The position numbers and the translations under genes are program-made. The notes below the pieces were generated by a model. The model saw only the letters and a program-made list of their open reading frames with translations, made no database searches and was not told the DNA's origin. From Acidobacteriota bacterium (GTDB lineage: Bacteria > Acidobacteriota > Terriglobia > 2-12-FULL-54-10), in the NCBI GenBank assembly GCA_009691245.1, contig SHUM01000005.1:30021-94020 (forward strand): DNA of 64,000 nucleotides, written 5' to 3'. This document shows positions 1 to 8,325 of this stretch, piece after piece (the stretch's first letter is position 1; each line of letters begins with the position of its first letter).

Positions 1-1
1 A

Positions 2-208
2 GAGCAAATCCCCATCGAGCAACGGGCAGAGAAGGAAGTCGCTGAAATTCAAGGAGTTAGCATCGCCCCCGAAGGGATCGCCATTCAGAATCCGGCGTTT
101 GATATGACTCCGCACCGCTACATCGCGGCCATCATCACGGAGCGCGGAATCGCCCAGCCCCCCTACACGGAGAGCTTAGCTCGGTTGAAGCAAACCCCGA
201 CCGCGTGA
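2..208 (+). CDS. mtnA: S-methyl-5-thioribose-1-phosphate isomerase, C-terminal fragment
   Basis: The window opens inside a gene; the last 68 codons are visible and end at TGA 206-208. The translation contains IPIEQRAEKEV, then APEGIAIQNPAFDMTP and AAIITERG, the typical C-terminal end of MtnA (eIF2B-alpha/beta/delta-like superfamily). MtnA isomerises methylthioribose-1-phosphate to methylthioribulose-1-phosphate in the methionine salvage pathway. The N-terminal catalytic part lies upstream of the window. Family assignment is by recalled motif only, but the APEG...NPAFDVTP signature is distinctive. Confidence 0.85.
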   Translation, partial: EQIPIEQRAEKEVAEIQGVSIAPEGIAIQNPAFDMTPHRYIAAIITERGIAQPPYTESLARLKQTPTA

Positions 209-344
209 AGACGAGGCGCCCACAATGAAATCTTCACGGGAGCTAGATTTGCCCCCCCTAGGCTTGTAACAACCCCAGACTTGCTGGCAACCAATGGGTT
301 GTTAAATGTTGCACATACAGCATTATCTATGGGTGCCGTTATCT

Positions 345-372
345 TTGTGCATGAGGTGAAATATGGTATTAT
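345..372 (+). promoter_or_regulatory. Candidate sigma70 promoter for the OmpA-like gene
   Basis: TTGTGC (345-350), 16-bp spacer, TATTAT (367-372), in an AT-richer stretch upstream of the gene at 450. The gene itself has a strong ribosome binding site, AGGAGG at 439-444, 5 bases before ATG. Nothing else is visible in 209-449. Confidence 0.4.
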
Positions 373-449
373 TCTATCGAGTAGCTTCGATGTGCGACAG
401 AGCTCAATTGTGCCACCGTTCGCATGAGTAGGTTGCTCAGGAGGATTGA

Positions 450-2531
450 ATGTTCAAAAGTAGCATGCGCCTATTAGCGCTTTCAGGAATTCTATTCGCT
501 GCAGTGGCTGCACAGGCTCAGGATGAGTCGAGATTTTTGAAGCCAACGGCGTCTCTCTCTGGCAATACCGGCCTATGGAAAGTGCATAGCCCCGATGGCC
601 TGCGGGCAAAAGAATTGGCGTTTTCGATTTGGTACGATCGCATCAACCGGAATCCCGGAGAGCTGCGGCTGTCCACCATGGGTTTTGGCGGTGGTGTTGG
701 AATTAAAGACTGGCTCGAACTGGGCATTAACTTCGAAGTGAACCGCCGAGTTTCCGTGGGCGATTCCTCGCAGCTCAGTTTTGGTCAGCAGCAGTTGGGC
801 TTTTTCGGCGTTGGTGGCCCCAATGCAACTCCGTTGGCTTCGGAGTTGGTGTCCGGAAGCGCCGCAATGGCGCGCCTACGCGCTCCCGCGGCCCGGACCG
901 GTGCTTTGACAAATACTGCCGGATACTTTAATAATGCGCCGTTCGCCAGCGCAGGTTCACGCAACGGCGTCGGCGGGGTGAACGTGGGCCTCAAATTCAA
1001 CATCCTTTCGGAGAACAAGGGCAACCCTTTCGGCTTCGGCTTCCGCACCTATGCCTTGGTTCCCACGCATCGTTCATTGAATTTCCTCCGTTTCCGTCCG
1101 ACGCAGACCGGCGATTGGCAGTGGGGAACCGATTATCTCTTGAGCAAAAACCTGGGTGAGATGGCGACCTTATACGGAAACGCCGGATATCGCGGCGTCT
1201 CTAGTCCCGATAATGGCCGTGTTGTCCGGCTTTCAGACGTGATCCCGCTCGGCTTTGGAATTGAGATCCCTCGCCACACTCGCTTCCAGTTCCTGGGTGA
1301 GCTTGGTTCGGAGATTTATGTGAGGGAAGCCACAGCAAATGCGAGTCCCGACTCGGAGAATCCGATTGACCTGACGCTCGGGTTGCGTGCTTTCATTAAT
1401 CGTTACGTCAACTTCAGCGCTGGTTATCGCCGCCCGCTCAACATGAATGGCGGAGATAAAAATGGCTTTGTGTTTCAACTCGGCTATAACTATGGTCCTC
1501 CGCTGGAGACCGCTGCTCCCGCGCCACCTAGCCTGAGTTGTTCAGCCAGCCCCACTGAAGTGCAGATTGGTCAGATGATCAGCCTGACTTCTCAAGGGAC
1601 TTCCTCCACCGGTGCTGCGTTAACTTACGCATGGACTACCACCGGAGGAACCATCCAGGGAAGCGGACAGAATGTTCAGATTTCCACTTCTGGCGCAACT
1701 CCTGGCACCTACGTCTCAACGGTGCGCGCTACCGAAGCAGCCGGCCTGTTCGCCGATTGCAGCGCTCGCTTTACCGTGGTTGCTCCTCCGCCACCGCCCA
1801 TGCCTCCGACGGTATCTTGTAACGTGGATCGTGGTCGCGTGCAGATCGGCGAAGCGGTGAATCTGTCGGCCACCGCCGCCAGCGCTCAGAACCGCCCAGT
1901 TACCGTTCAGTGGACCACCTCGGCTGGAACCATCGTTGGTTCAGGCGCTGCGGTTCGCTTGGATACTGCCGGTACTCGCGCAGGTACAATCACGGCGCGT
2001 GCCCGTGCCACGGACGATCGCAATCTCTCAGCCGAATGCACGAGCACCGTTACCGTGGAAGCCGCGCCTGCGCCGCCGCCGGTTGCTCAAGCACAGCTGC
2101 TTGACACCTGCACCTTCGCCAATAACTCGGCTCGCGTGGACAACATTTGCAAGGCCAAGCTGGACTCCACCGCGCTGCGTTTACAGAGCGAGCCGGAATC
2201 GGCGCTGGTCGTGGTGGGATCTGCTGCCGGCACAGAGCGGAACGCGCAAGGTTTGTCGCAATCACGCGCGGATAACATCCGTGCATATTTGACACGCGAA
2301 AAGGGTATCGCCGAAGGTCGCCTGACTTCGCGCACTTCCGCTGCCGGTACGGGGGCTGCCGCTCGCAAGGCGGATATCCACCTTGTACCCCGTGGCGCAA
2401 CCTTCACCGCCTACAATCAGACGCTGGATCATCAGCGGATGGAAGCTGCGAAGGCCATTCCCGTTCAGACGCCAGCTAGCGCAGTGGCCGGTACTTCCTC
2501 CAAGAGGACCGTGCTAGTCTCGCTTCGCTAA
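450..2531 (+). CDS. OmpA-like outer-membrane protein with two Ig-like repeats
   Basis: 693 aa. A signal peptide (hydrophobic to about residue 22, ending AAQAQ) is followed by a region of about 330 residues rich in amphipathic strands, consistent with an outer-membrane beta barrel. Two PKD/Ig-like repeats follow (about 360-445 and 455-540), each with a Cys near its start (SLSCSASPTEVQIG, TVSCNVDRGRVQIG), joined by Pro-rich linkers. The C-terminal 150 residues (LDTCTFANNSARVDNICKA onward) resemble a divergent OmpA periplasmic domain. Likely role: cell-surface structural protein tethered to the envelope; this is inference. It is monocistronic, with its own promoter candidate, an excellent AGGAGG site and a strong terminator. 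The canonical OmpA peptidoglycan-binding motif is not obvious, so binding may be degenerate. Confidence 0.75.
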   Translation: MFKSSMRLLALSGILFAAVAAQAQDESRFLKPTASLSGNTGLWKVHSPDGLRAKELAFSIWYDRINRNPGELRLSTMGFGGGVGIKDWLELGINFEVNRRVSVGDSSQLSFGQQQLGFFGVGGPNATPLASELVSGSAAMARLRAPAARTGALTNTAGYFNNAPFASAGSRNGVGGVNVGLKFNILSENKGNPFGFGFRTYALVPTHRSLNFLRFRPTQTGDWQWGTDYLLSKNLGEMATLYGNAGYRGVSSPDNGRVVRLSDVIPLGFGIEIPRHTRFQFLGELGSEIYVREATANASPDSENPIDLTLGLRAFINRYVNFSAGYRRPLNMNGGDKNGFVFQLGYNYGPPLETAAPAPPSLSCSASPTEVQIGQMISLTSQGTSSTGAALTYAWTTTGGTIQGSGQNVQISTSGATPGTYVSTVRATEAAGLFADCSARFTVVAPPPPPMPPTVSCNVDRGRVQIGEAVNLSATAASAQNRPVTVQWTTSAGTIVGSGAAVRLDTAGTRAGTITARARATDDRNLSAECTSTVTVEAAPAPPPVAQAQLLDTCTFANNSARVDNICKAKLDSTALRLQSEPESALVVVGSAAGTERNAQGLSQSRADNIRAYLTREKGIAEGRLTSRTSAAGTGAAARKADIHLVPRGATFTAYNQTLDHQRMEAAKAIPVQTPASAVAGTSSKRTVLVSLR

Positions 2532-2552
2532 GTTCGTGTTTCCTTTAACCAG

Positions 2553-2586
2553 GCTCCCGGAAGTTCTAAACTTCCGGGAGCTTTTT
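2553..2586 (+). terminator. Rho-independent terminator after the OmpA-like gene
   Basis: Perfect 12-bp stem GCTCCCGGAAGT / ACTTCCGGGAGC (2553-2564, 2570-2581), 5-base loop TCTAA, then TTTTT (2582-2586). It lies 22 bases after the stop codon. Confidence 0.92.
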
Positions 2587-2673
2587 CATTTTTTCGGAAC
2601 CTCTGCACAACTGAGAAAGTCGTTATAATGGGCGAAGCCGGGCAACTGGAATATCTGAAATGGAGAATGTCCA

Positions 2674-3315
2674 ATGCAGACAGTAGGCAATGAATTTAGT
2701 TGGTTCACTCGCATGGTGCTTGCGGGCATGATGGTGGCGGGCGTGCTCCTGAACTCCAATCCCGTTCGAGCGGCTGAAAGCGGCGACTGCGTCCGTGGAA
2801 AGCCAACGGCTCCCATTAAGATCGAGGTGTTTTCGGACTTCCAGTGTCCGGCCTGCCGCGCATTTTACCTCGAAACGATGAAGCAGGTGATGACTGAATA
2901 CGGCGACACCGGCAAGGTCTGCATCGTGTACCGGGAGTTCCCGCTCAGTATGCATGCTCATGCCCGCAAGGCCGCGCGCTACGGACATGCAGCGATGAAG
3001 CTGGGTACGCAGCAGTGGGGAAAGGTCGCCGATGCGCTGTTTCAAAATCAGGAAGAATGGGGACGGACTGGCGAAATTGAATTGTCCTTGGCCAAAACGA
3101 TTTCACCGAAAGAACTGGCGGAACTTAAGAAAATAGTCGGGAACCCCGGTCCCCTTGATGCCGCTATTGCCGCCGACATCAAACTGGGCGAAGCAGGGGA
3201 GATTAATTCGACTCCAACATTTTTCGTTACTGCCGCTGGCAAGACTGAAAAGGTGCCCGGTTTTATTCGGTTTCCCATCTTGAAGCGCTACTTGGACACG
3301 CGGTCGGGGCAATAA
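2674..3315 (+). CDS. DsbA-like thioredoxin-fold protein, exported
   Basis: 213 aa. An N-terminal hydrophobic segment (about 14-34, ending VRAAES) looks like a signal peptide or anchor. The DsbA/DSBA-like thioredoxin fold follows, with active site CPAC at residues 58-61 (VFSDFQCPAC) and the cis-Pro loop NSTPTFFV near residue 184. Expected role: periplasmic thiol-disulfide oxidoreductase. GGAG (2662-2665) lies 8 bases before the ATG; Met14 is an alternative start. A TATAAT at 2624-2629 could be its -10, but no good -35 is visible. It is followed after 3 bases by a MauE/DoxX-like membrane gene, which suggests the two act together in redox maturation of exported proteins. Confidence 0.8.
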   Translation: MQTVGNEFSWFTRMVLAGMMVAGVLLNSNPVRAAESGDCVRGKPTAPIKIEVFSDFQCPACRAFYLETMKQVMTEYGDTGKVCIVYREFPLSMHAHARKAARYGHAAMKLGTQQWGKVADALFQNQEEWGRTGEIELSLAKTISPKELAELKKIVGNPGPLDAAIAADIKLGEAGEINSTPTFFVTAAGKTEKVPGFIRFPILKRYLDTRSGQ

Positions 3316-3318
3316 GTC

Positions 3319-3768
3319 GTGATCGGGCCGATGGGGAGGGTCCTGCAGTGGATTTGCCGCCTTTTTCTAGGCGGGCTTTTCATCGTGGCTGGATACGTAA
3401 AGATTGCGGAGCCATTCCAGTTTGAGATGGCCATCGAGTCTTATCAACTGTTACCGGTTTGGGGAGTCATCGCCGTAGCCCGCATGCTGCCATGGATCGA
3501 AGTGGCACTTGGACTGTTGCTGGTACGTGGCTGGAAGCTCCACTGGTTTGCTTCATTTTGTGCCGCGTTGCTTGGATTCTTCCTGGTTACCATGACGATC
3601 ACCTACGCTCGTGGCATCGAGGCCACCTGCGGATGCTTCGGGCTGGGAGAGCCGGTCAGCCCGCGCACCTTGGCACGGGACACGGGCTTCTTCGTAGCCG
3701 CTGCTTATCTCGCGGTGGTGTCCTGGAGGCGTGTAAGACCCGCCTCCAGTCTGAATAACTCCCAGTAA
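3319..3768 (+). CDS. MauE/DoxX-family membrane protein
   Basis: 149 aa with four hydrophobic segments and a CGCFG motif at about residues 100-104, characteristic of the MauE-like branch of the DoxX superfamily. MauE proteins are inner-membrane partners in disulfide formation or electron transfer to periplasmic thioredoxin-fold proteins. GTG start 3 bases after the DsbA-like gene, so the pair is almost certainly co-transcribed. The Cys pair in CGCFG is consistent with a redox function analogous to DsbB or VKOR, but that partner role is inferred from the neighbour rather than shown. Confidence 0.75.
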   Translation: MIGPMGRVLQWICRLFLGGLFIVAGYVKIAEPFQFEMAIESYQLLPVWGVIAVARMLPWIEVALGLLLVRGWKLHWFASFCAALLGFFLVTMTITYARGIEATCGCFGLGEPVSPRTLARDTGFFVAAAYLAVVSWRRVRPASSLNNSQ

Positions 3769-3798
3769 GAATTACTGATTACGCCATGGTTTCCGCCA

Positions 3799-4098
3799 AT
3801 GTCTCAAAACTCCTTCCCTCGCAAAGAGCACGTCGAAATCCTGATCCAACGGATTTCCTCCCGCCTGCGATCATTGGATGTTCCGCTTGAGATTGTAGAA
3901 TCAGGGGAGGATCGCTTCCACTGCCGGTACCGTTTTAACGCGAAGGATTGCGCTGGGTTGCAGCCGGAAGAATTAATGATTCACTTTCAAATTGCGGAGC
4001 GTTTATTAGCCGGAGGGGCGGACCAGGAGTTAAACCGTTTGGTCGATTCCTTCGCGCGGAAACTAATACGAACTCAAGGATCGAATTTTGTGGAGTAG
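3799..4098 (+). CDS. Small hypothetical protein
   Basis: 99 aa, soluble, mixed alpha/beta, with the segment RISSRLRSLDVPLEIVESGED then a basic C-terminal helix. No domain recognised. It lies 30 bases after the MauE-like gene on the same strand and could be the third gene of that transcription unit. No clear ribosome binding site precedes the ATG, which lowers confidence. Codon use looks like its neighbours, and no overlapping gene competes for the region. Confidence 0.5.
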   Translation: MSQNSFPRKEHVEILIQRISSRLRSLDVPLEIVESGEDRFHCRYRFNAKDCAGLQPEELMIHFQIAERLLAGGADQELNRLVDSFARKLIRTQGSNFVE

Positions 4099-4127
4099 TC
4101 AGAAGTGGGAATTAACCAGGGCATCGA

Positions 4128-4412
4128 CTACTTGCGCTCTGCCTGCTTCTTCTGTATCCGTTCAATATTGTGAATCGCGGCGCGGATGGGACTCAGAACG
4201 AACTGCTCATTGCCGGTCTGGGTATAACGCTGCACCGCCACGATATCCAGAAATACCTGTTCCCGCACGGTGCCTTTTTCCAGCAAGACCGTGTACCTGC
4301 TGCCTCCTCCACTCCCACCTGGTGGAAATACACGGCAAATAACTCCCCTCATCCCTTTATGCAGGAGGAGCTTCTCGATCAAGACTCGAACTTTTTCGGC
4401 TGCTTCGGACAT
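4128..4412 (-). CDS. Small hypothetical protein at the end of the suf/mrp run
   Basis: 94 aa, no signal peptide or membrane segment. A short N-terminal helix is followed by a beta-rich stretch (VICRVFPPGGSGGGSRYTVL) and a basic C-terminal helix (AAIHNIERIQKKQAERK). Function not recognised. It is the last gene of the minus-strand run that begins with sufB and lies 69 bases after the DUF971 gene, convergent with the preceding plus-strand hypothetical. The Gly-rich loop is not a P-loop, since no GKS/T is present. Confidence 0.5.
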   Translation of the reverse strand: MSEAAEKVRVLIEKLLLHKGMRGVICRVFPPGGSGGGSRYTVLLEKGTVREQVFLDIVAVQRYTQTGNEQFVLSPIRAAIHNIERIQKKQAERK

Positions 4413-4481
4413 GAATGGCTCCGCATTTGTCTATGACTCGTCAGAAAATTACGGTATCTCTCTCAGGATCGGAGACGGCGA

Positions 4482-4808
4482 TCAACGCTGCGCCAATCCG
4501 TAAAGCTTCTCCCACGTGTAGATTCCTGTGCTGTGTCCATCGCTCCAATGGATACAGATGCCGTAACGCCCGACTGGCTCAATCGCAGCAGGACGCACGT
4601 CCATCGGGATGGCTGGTTCCTTCAGTATGCGCCGGCCGGTAGTTTCGTCCACGCAATGCGCGCAGGGACATTCCATCCGTAGCTTCCGAGCGATATATAT
4701 AGACTCGGAACTGTCGTTCCATCGAATGCGAATGTCGTGCTCGCCAGCCCTGCCGACTTCCAAGGGCACGAGAATTTTTTCAAGTTTCTTGCCATCTGCC
4801 AAAGTCAT
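4482..4808 (-). CDS. DUF971-domain protein
   Basis: 108 aa. The sequence LRMECPCAHCVDETTGRR, then IPMDVRP and HWSDGHSTGIYTWEKLYGL, matches the DUF971 family (the N-terminal domain also found in gamma-butyrobetaine hydroxylases). The CPCAHC cluster suggests metal or Fe-S contact. Stand-alone DUF971 proteins often sit beside Mrp/ApbC-type ATPases, as here, separated only by the broken decarboxylase gene. A role in Fe-S cluster handling is therefore a reasonable guess, but no biochemical function is established from sequence. It lies 40 bases downstream of the decarboxylase locus on the same strand. Confidence 0.8.
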   Translation of the reverse strand: MTLADGKKLEKILVPLEVGRAGEHDIRIRWNDSSESIYIARKLRMECPCAHCVDETTGRRILKEPAIPMDVRPAAIEPVGRYGICIHWSDGHSTGIYTWEKLYGLAQR

Positions 4809-4848
4809 AACTCCTGAAAATCATCTGGTTCCATTATGCCCTCTCAAA

Positions 4849-6198
4849 CTATGACGACGCGACACGAATCATCGCGGCCATGCTCTTTTCCACATCGTCG
4901 TCCGTCGTTGCCCAGGAGGAGATGCTGATGCGCATCGCGGTTCGTCCCTGCCATACCGTGCCGCCGCACCAGCATGTTCCGTCCGCCTGAATCCCCGCAA
5001 TCACACGCTGTGTAGTCTCCGGATCGCCGAACGAAACCAGAACCTGGTTCAATACAACATCATTCAGAATCTCAAATCCTGCCGCGCTGATGGCTTCTGC
5101 GAATCGGCGTGCGTGACGACAGCAGCGATCAATCAATTCTGCCAATCCGATGCGCCCCAGCGAATAGAGTGCCGCCCAAACTTCCACACCGCGTGCGCGC
5201 CGAGAGAGTTCCGGCGTGTAATAACTCGGCGTGCGCGAGACCTCCTGGGGAAGATAGGCGGCCGTTACCGCCATCGCCTGGCGCAGTGCCGTAGCATCTC
5301 GTACCAGGGCAATTCCACAGTCGTACGGGACGTTTAGCCATTTATGCGCGTCTGTCGCCCACGAGTCCGCTTTCTCAAAACCCGCTGCCAGATTCGCTAA
5401 ACTTGGCGTCGCCTTCGCCCATAACCAAAATGCTCCGTCCACATGCACCCATGCGCCGGCAGCGTGCGCCGGAGTGATGACATCTGCGGCGGGATCAAAC
5501 GAGCCAGTGTTGACGTTGCCAGCTTGTAGACAAACGATGCAGGGAAGCGTGAACTTCGGTAATGCATCAGCGCGCATGCGTCCCTGGCCGTCGCAAGGAA
5601 CACGCAAGACCCGGTCGCGCCCCAGCCCCAGCAGTCCGAGCGACTTAAGAAGAGTGGGATGAACCTCGTCGCCTACGACTACAGTGATGGGCGGTGCGCC
5701 AAACAGTCCTTGGGAGTCTACATCTCAGCCGACTCGCTGGAGCACGGCACGCCGAGCGGCAGCGAGCGCGGTGAAGTTGGCCATGGTGCCGCCGGTTACA
5801 AATCCGCCTCCACAATCGGCCGGCAGTCCGAAGATTTCCAGTAGCCAGCGTAGCGCAATCTCCTCCAGGCGTCCTGCCACAGGGGAGATCGCTGAACTGC
5901 CCGCATTCTGATCCCACGCTCCGGCCAGCCAGTTTGCCGCGAGAGCCGCAGGCAACGCGCCGCCGATGACGAAACCAAAATACCGGCTTCCCGCCGTCGA
6001 CGATGTCGCTGGCGATCCAACTTCATCCAGCAGCGCCAGGACTTGCGCCGGCGGAGTTGCATGATTGGGAAGTGGAATTTCCAATTCCTTCAGTCGCGCG
6101 ATGGCTTCGGATGTTGGAGCTACCGCGCGCCGATCCAAGCTAGTTAGATAGCGGGCGGCGCGCTCGGCAGCATTTTCAAGCAAGTCTGGAGTGTTCAT
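4849..6198 (-). pseudogene. PLP-dependent group II decarboxylase interrupted by one in-frame TGA
   Basis: A 449-codon reading frame from ATG 6198 is continuous except for TGA at 5725-5727 (codon 158). Both halves are in the same frame and read as one protein: residues before the stop include GGGFVTGGTMANFTALAAARR, and the continuation includes GLFGAPPITVVVGDEVHP and the PLP-lysine site TDAHKWLN. At the stop, family members usually have Trp (RVGWDV), so TGG to TGA is the simplest explanation. Family function: PLP-dependent amino-acid decarboxylases of the DOPA/diaminobutyrate/tyrosine type; substrate not predictable. It starts 11 bases after mrp with a poor ribosome binding site. A sequencing error, recent decay, or readthrough are the alternatives. 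Confidence 0.8.
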
Positions 6199-6209
6199 CA
6201 AGATGGTGG

Positions 6210-7286
6210 CTAAAAAGTGATCTTGACCAGCGGCTCTTCCTGTTCCTGCATGTTGCGAATGCTGATCTGAGCTGCAAGATTGCGAGCAATTTCGGCGAAC
6301 ACTGCCGCTTCCGGTGATCCGGGCTCTACCAGTCCGATGGGGCGCCCGTTGTCGGAAGCTTCGCGAATATTTTTGGCCAGGGGAATCTTGCCCAGCACCG
6401 GAACCTTCCATTTTGCGGCCGCGCGCTCGGCTCCACCGGAGGAAAAGATTTCCTCGCGCTCACCGCAATGCTTGCAGATGTAATAGCTCATGTTCTCGAT
6501 GATGCCGAGCGTCGCGCATTTCAACTGCTGGAACATGATGTGCGCCTTCTCGGCGACGTTCAGCGCGACGTCCTGTGGCGTCGAAACAATCACCGCGCCG
6601 GTCAGCGGAATGCGTTGGCAGAGAGTGAGTTGCACGTCGCCGGTTCCTGGCGGCAGATCAATGATCAGATAGTCCAGCTCGCCCCACTCAACGTTGCGCA
6701 GAAACTCATCGACTAACTTCGAGAGCATTGGCCCACGCCAGATCACTGCTTGATCCGGCTTGATGAAAAAGCCGGCGGAGATGACTTTCACTCCATAGGC
6801 AACTGGGGGGATCAATCCGCGCTGGCCCGGTTTGGGCTGCTCCGTAATGCCGAGAATTGTGGGGATGCTGGGTCCGTAAATATCGGCGTCCATCAATCCA
6901 ACGCGCGCGCCCGTGCCAGCCAACGCGACAGCCAAATTGGCGGCGACGGTCGATTTGCCAACGCCTCCCTTGCCCGATCCTACGGGCACGATGTTTTTCA
7001 CGCCGGGGATGGTGAACTGTCCCGTGGGCATGGCCATCGATCGCACTTCCGCGCGCATGTCCACCTGCACGGATTTCACACCACTTATTTTCTTGACCGC
7101 TTCCTCCGCCTGGGCTTTCAGTTGATCCTTCACGGGGCAGGCTGGTGTGGTCAAGTTGATGGCGAAACTGACGTCTCCACCAATAATCTTCATATCCTGG
7201 ATGAATCCGAGCGAGACGATATCGCGATGCAGATCGGGGTCCTGTACGCTGCGCAGAGCGTCTAACACTTGCTGTTCGGTGGCCAT
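6210..7286 (-). CDS. mrp: Mrp/ApbC-family Fe-S cluster carrier ATPase
   Basis: 358 aa. An N-terminal DUF59/MIP18-like domain (1-80, with TTPACP at 46-51) is followed by a MinD-like deviant Walker A GSGKGGVGKST (103-113), the DADIYGPS motif and the C-terminal CKHCG (CxxC) motif in NMSYYICKHCG. Mrp/ApbC/Nbp35 proteins bind a bridging [4Fe-4S] cluster through the CxxC and deliver clusters to apo-proteins using ATP. Position immediately downstream of sufBCDSU, sufT and an Rrf2 regulator strongly supports Fe-S trafficking. Full length for the family; all key residues are present. Confidence 0.93.
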   Translation of the reverse strand: MATEQQVLDALRSVQDPDLHRDIVSLGFIQDMKIIGGDVSFAINLTTPACPVKDQLKAQAEEAVKKISGVKSVQVDMRAEVRSMAMPTGQFTIPGVKNIVPVGSGKGGVGKSTVAANLAVALAGTGARVGLMDADIYGPSIPTILGITEQPKPGQRGLIPPVAYGVKVISAGFFIKPDQAVIWRGPMLSKLVDEFLRNVEWGELDYLIIDLPPGTGDVQLTLCQRIPLTGAVIVSTPQDVALNVAEKAHIMFQQLKCATLGIIENMSYYICKHCGEREEIFSSGGAERAAAKWKVPVLGKIPLAKNIREASDNGRPIGLVEPGSPEAAVFAEIARNLAAQISIRNMQEQEEPLVKITF

Positions 7287-7328
7287 TCTTGATCCCTGGT
7301 TAGAAATTTATCTAAAAATTCATTGAAG

Positions 7329-7814
7329 TTAAAGAGCGTTTTGCAGCGGACGCTGCGTGGCGATCTGCACCAGATTGCTTGCCGATGTGGTCATCTCCTG
7401 CTCGCTGCCGAGCAGGTCCTGCAGCGTGGTGCGGCTGAGAACGTGATCCACCTCGCGCTGCACGGCTTGCCAAAGCGAGCGGATGGAGCAGTCGATGGAG
7501 TGCGTGCACATGTCTTCGGTACCGTGATAACGCCCGCAAGTATCGCTGTCGAAGATGCGTCCGCCCAGGGCGTTCAGCACATCGCCGACGAGTATTCCGT
7601 CAGGGGAGTGGGTCAATGCATATCCACCACTTTGTCCGCGGCTGCTCTTCACAAATCCATCCTGGCGCAGAATCCGCACCAGCTTGGCGACATAAGCAAC
7701 CGAGAGGCCCTCGGCCGTGGCGATCTCTGGAATGGTGAGACTCGCGCCTGCGTCGCGTCGCGCCAGTTGCAGCAGACAGCGAAGCCCGTACTCTTCCTGC
7801 GAACTGAATTTCAT
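7329..7814 (-). CDS. Rrf2/IscR-like Fe-S-sensing transcription regulator
   Basis: 161 aa from ATG 7814, chosen because MKFSSQEEYGLRCLLQLAR is the standard Rrf2 N-terminus. Winged HTH at about 25-65 (LSVAYVAKLVRILRQDGFV, then RGQSGGYAL). Three Cys at 93, 103 and 109 match the cluster-ligating Cys triplet of IscR-type proteins, although the first spacing is longer than in E. coli IscR. Expected role: represses or tunes the suf promoter according to Fe-S status. It lies near the far end of the suf operon instead of at the front, 35 bases after sufT and 42 before mrp, so it would be part of its own feedback loop. Confidence 0.88.
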   Translation of the reverse strand: MKFSSQEEYGLRCLLQLARRDAGASLTIPEIATAEGLSVAYVAKLVRILRQDGFVKSSRGQSGGYALTHSPDGILVGDVLNALGGRIFDSDTCGRYHGTEDMCTHSIDCSIRSLWQAVQREVDHVLSRTTLQDLLGSEQEMTTSASNLVQIATQRPLQNAL

Positions 7815-7849
7815 TGCGTTACGCCTCCACTGTAAAACCACCACTCCAT

Positions 7850-8278
7850 CTAATACAAAACTCCGAGTTGCAGCTTGGCTGCTTCCGACATGCGCGCGGG
7901 CGTCCACGCCGGCTCCCAGACCAGCTCGACCTTAGCGTCCGTTACGCCCTCGACGCTGCGCACTGCGGTCTCCACGCGTCCGGGGATAGCGCCGGCCTCG
8001 GGGCAACTGGGTGCCGTAAGAGTCATCTGAATATTTACCTTGCCCTCCGGATCCACCGTCAACTCATAGATCAGGCCGAGCTCGTAGACATTCACCGGAA
8101 TCTCCGGATCATAGACCATGCGGACGGCTTCAGTGACGCGCGACTCCAGATCCAGCTTGGAAACTGGATTGTCGACGGGTGGAGTATTCTCCATTCCTGG
8201 TGCTTCCGTGGCCACAAGATTTTCTCCAGTACTACTCGTGGGGTCTACCCCCAGTTTTTTGCTAATCCAATCAAACAC
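7850..8278 (-). CDS. sufT: SufT-like DUF59 (MIP18-family) Fe-S assembly protein
   Basis: 142 aa. An unconserved N-terminal 40 residues precede a DUF59 domain with the hallmark VYDPEIPVNVYELGLIYEL and TLTAPSCPEAG; the Cys in SCPEA is the conserved DUF59 cysteine. SufT proteins act as accessory maturation factors that help load clusters under high demand. In-operon position between sufU and the Rrf2 regulator fits. Starts 47 bases after sufU ends. The C-terminal EPAWTPARMSEAAKLQLG is also typical of SUF-linked DUF59 proteins. Confidence 0.88.
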   Translation of the reverse strand: MFDWISKKLGVDPTSSTGENLVATEAPGMENTPPVDNPVSKLDLESRVTEAVRMVYDPEIPVNVYELGLIYELTVDPEGKVNIQMTLTAPSCPEAGAIPGRVETAVRSVEGVTDAKVELVWEPAWTPARMSEAAKLQLGVLY

Positions 8279-8325
8279 GCTGATTCGTCTCCCACGATTT
8301 CCATTTCATCAATCAATATTCCGGA

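Noticed and set aside
4849..6198. Frameshift in the decarboxylase gene
   Set aside because: Both halves are in the same frame; only TGA at 5725-5727 separates them.
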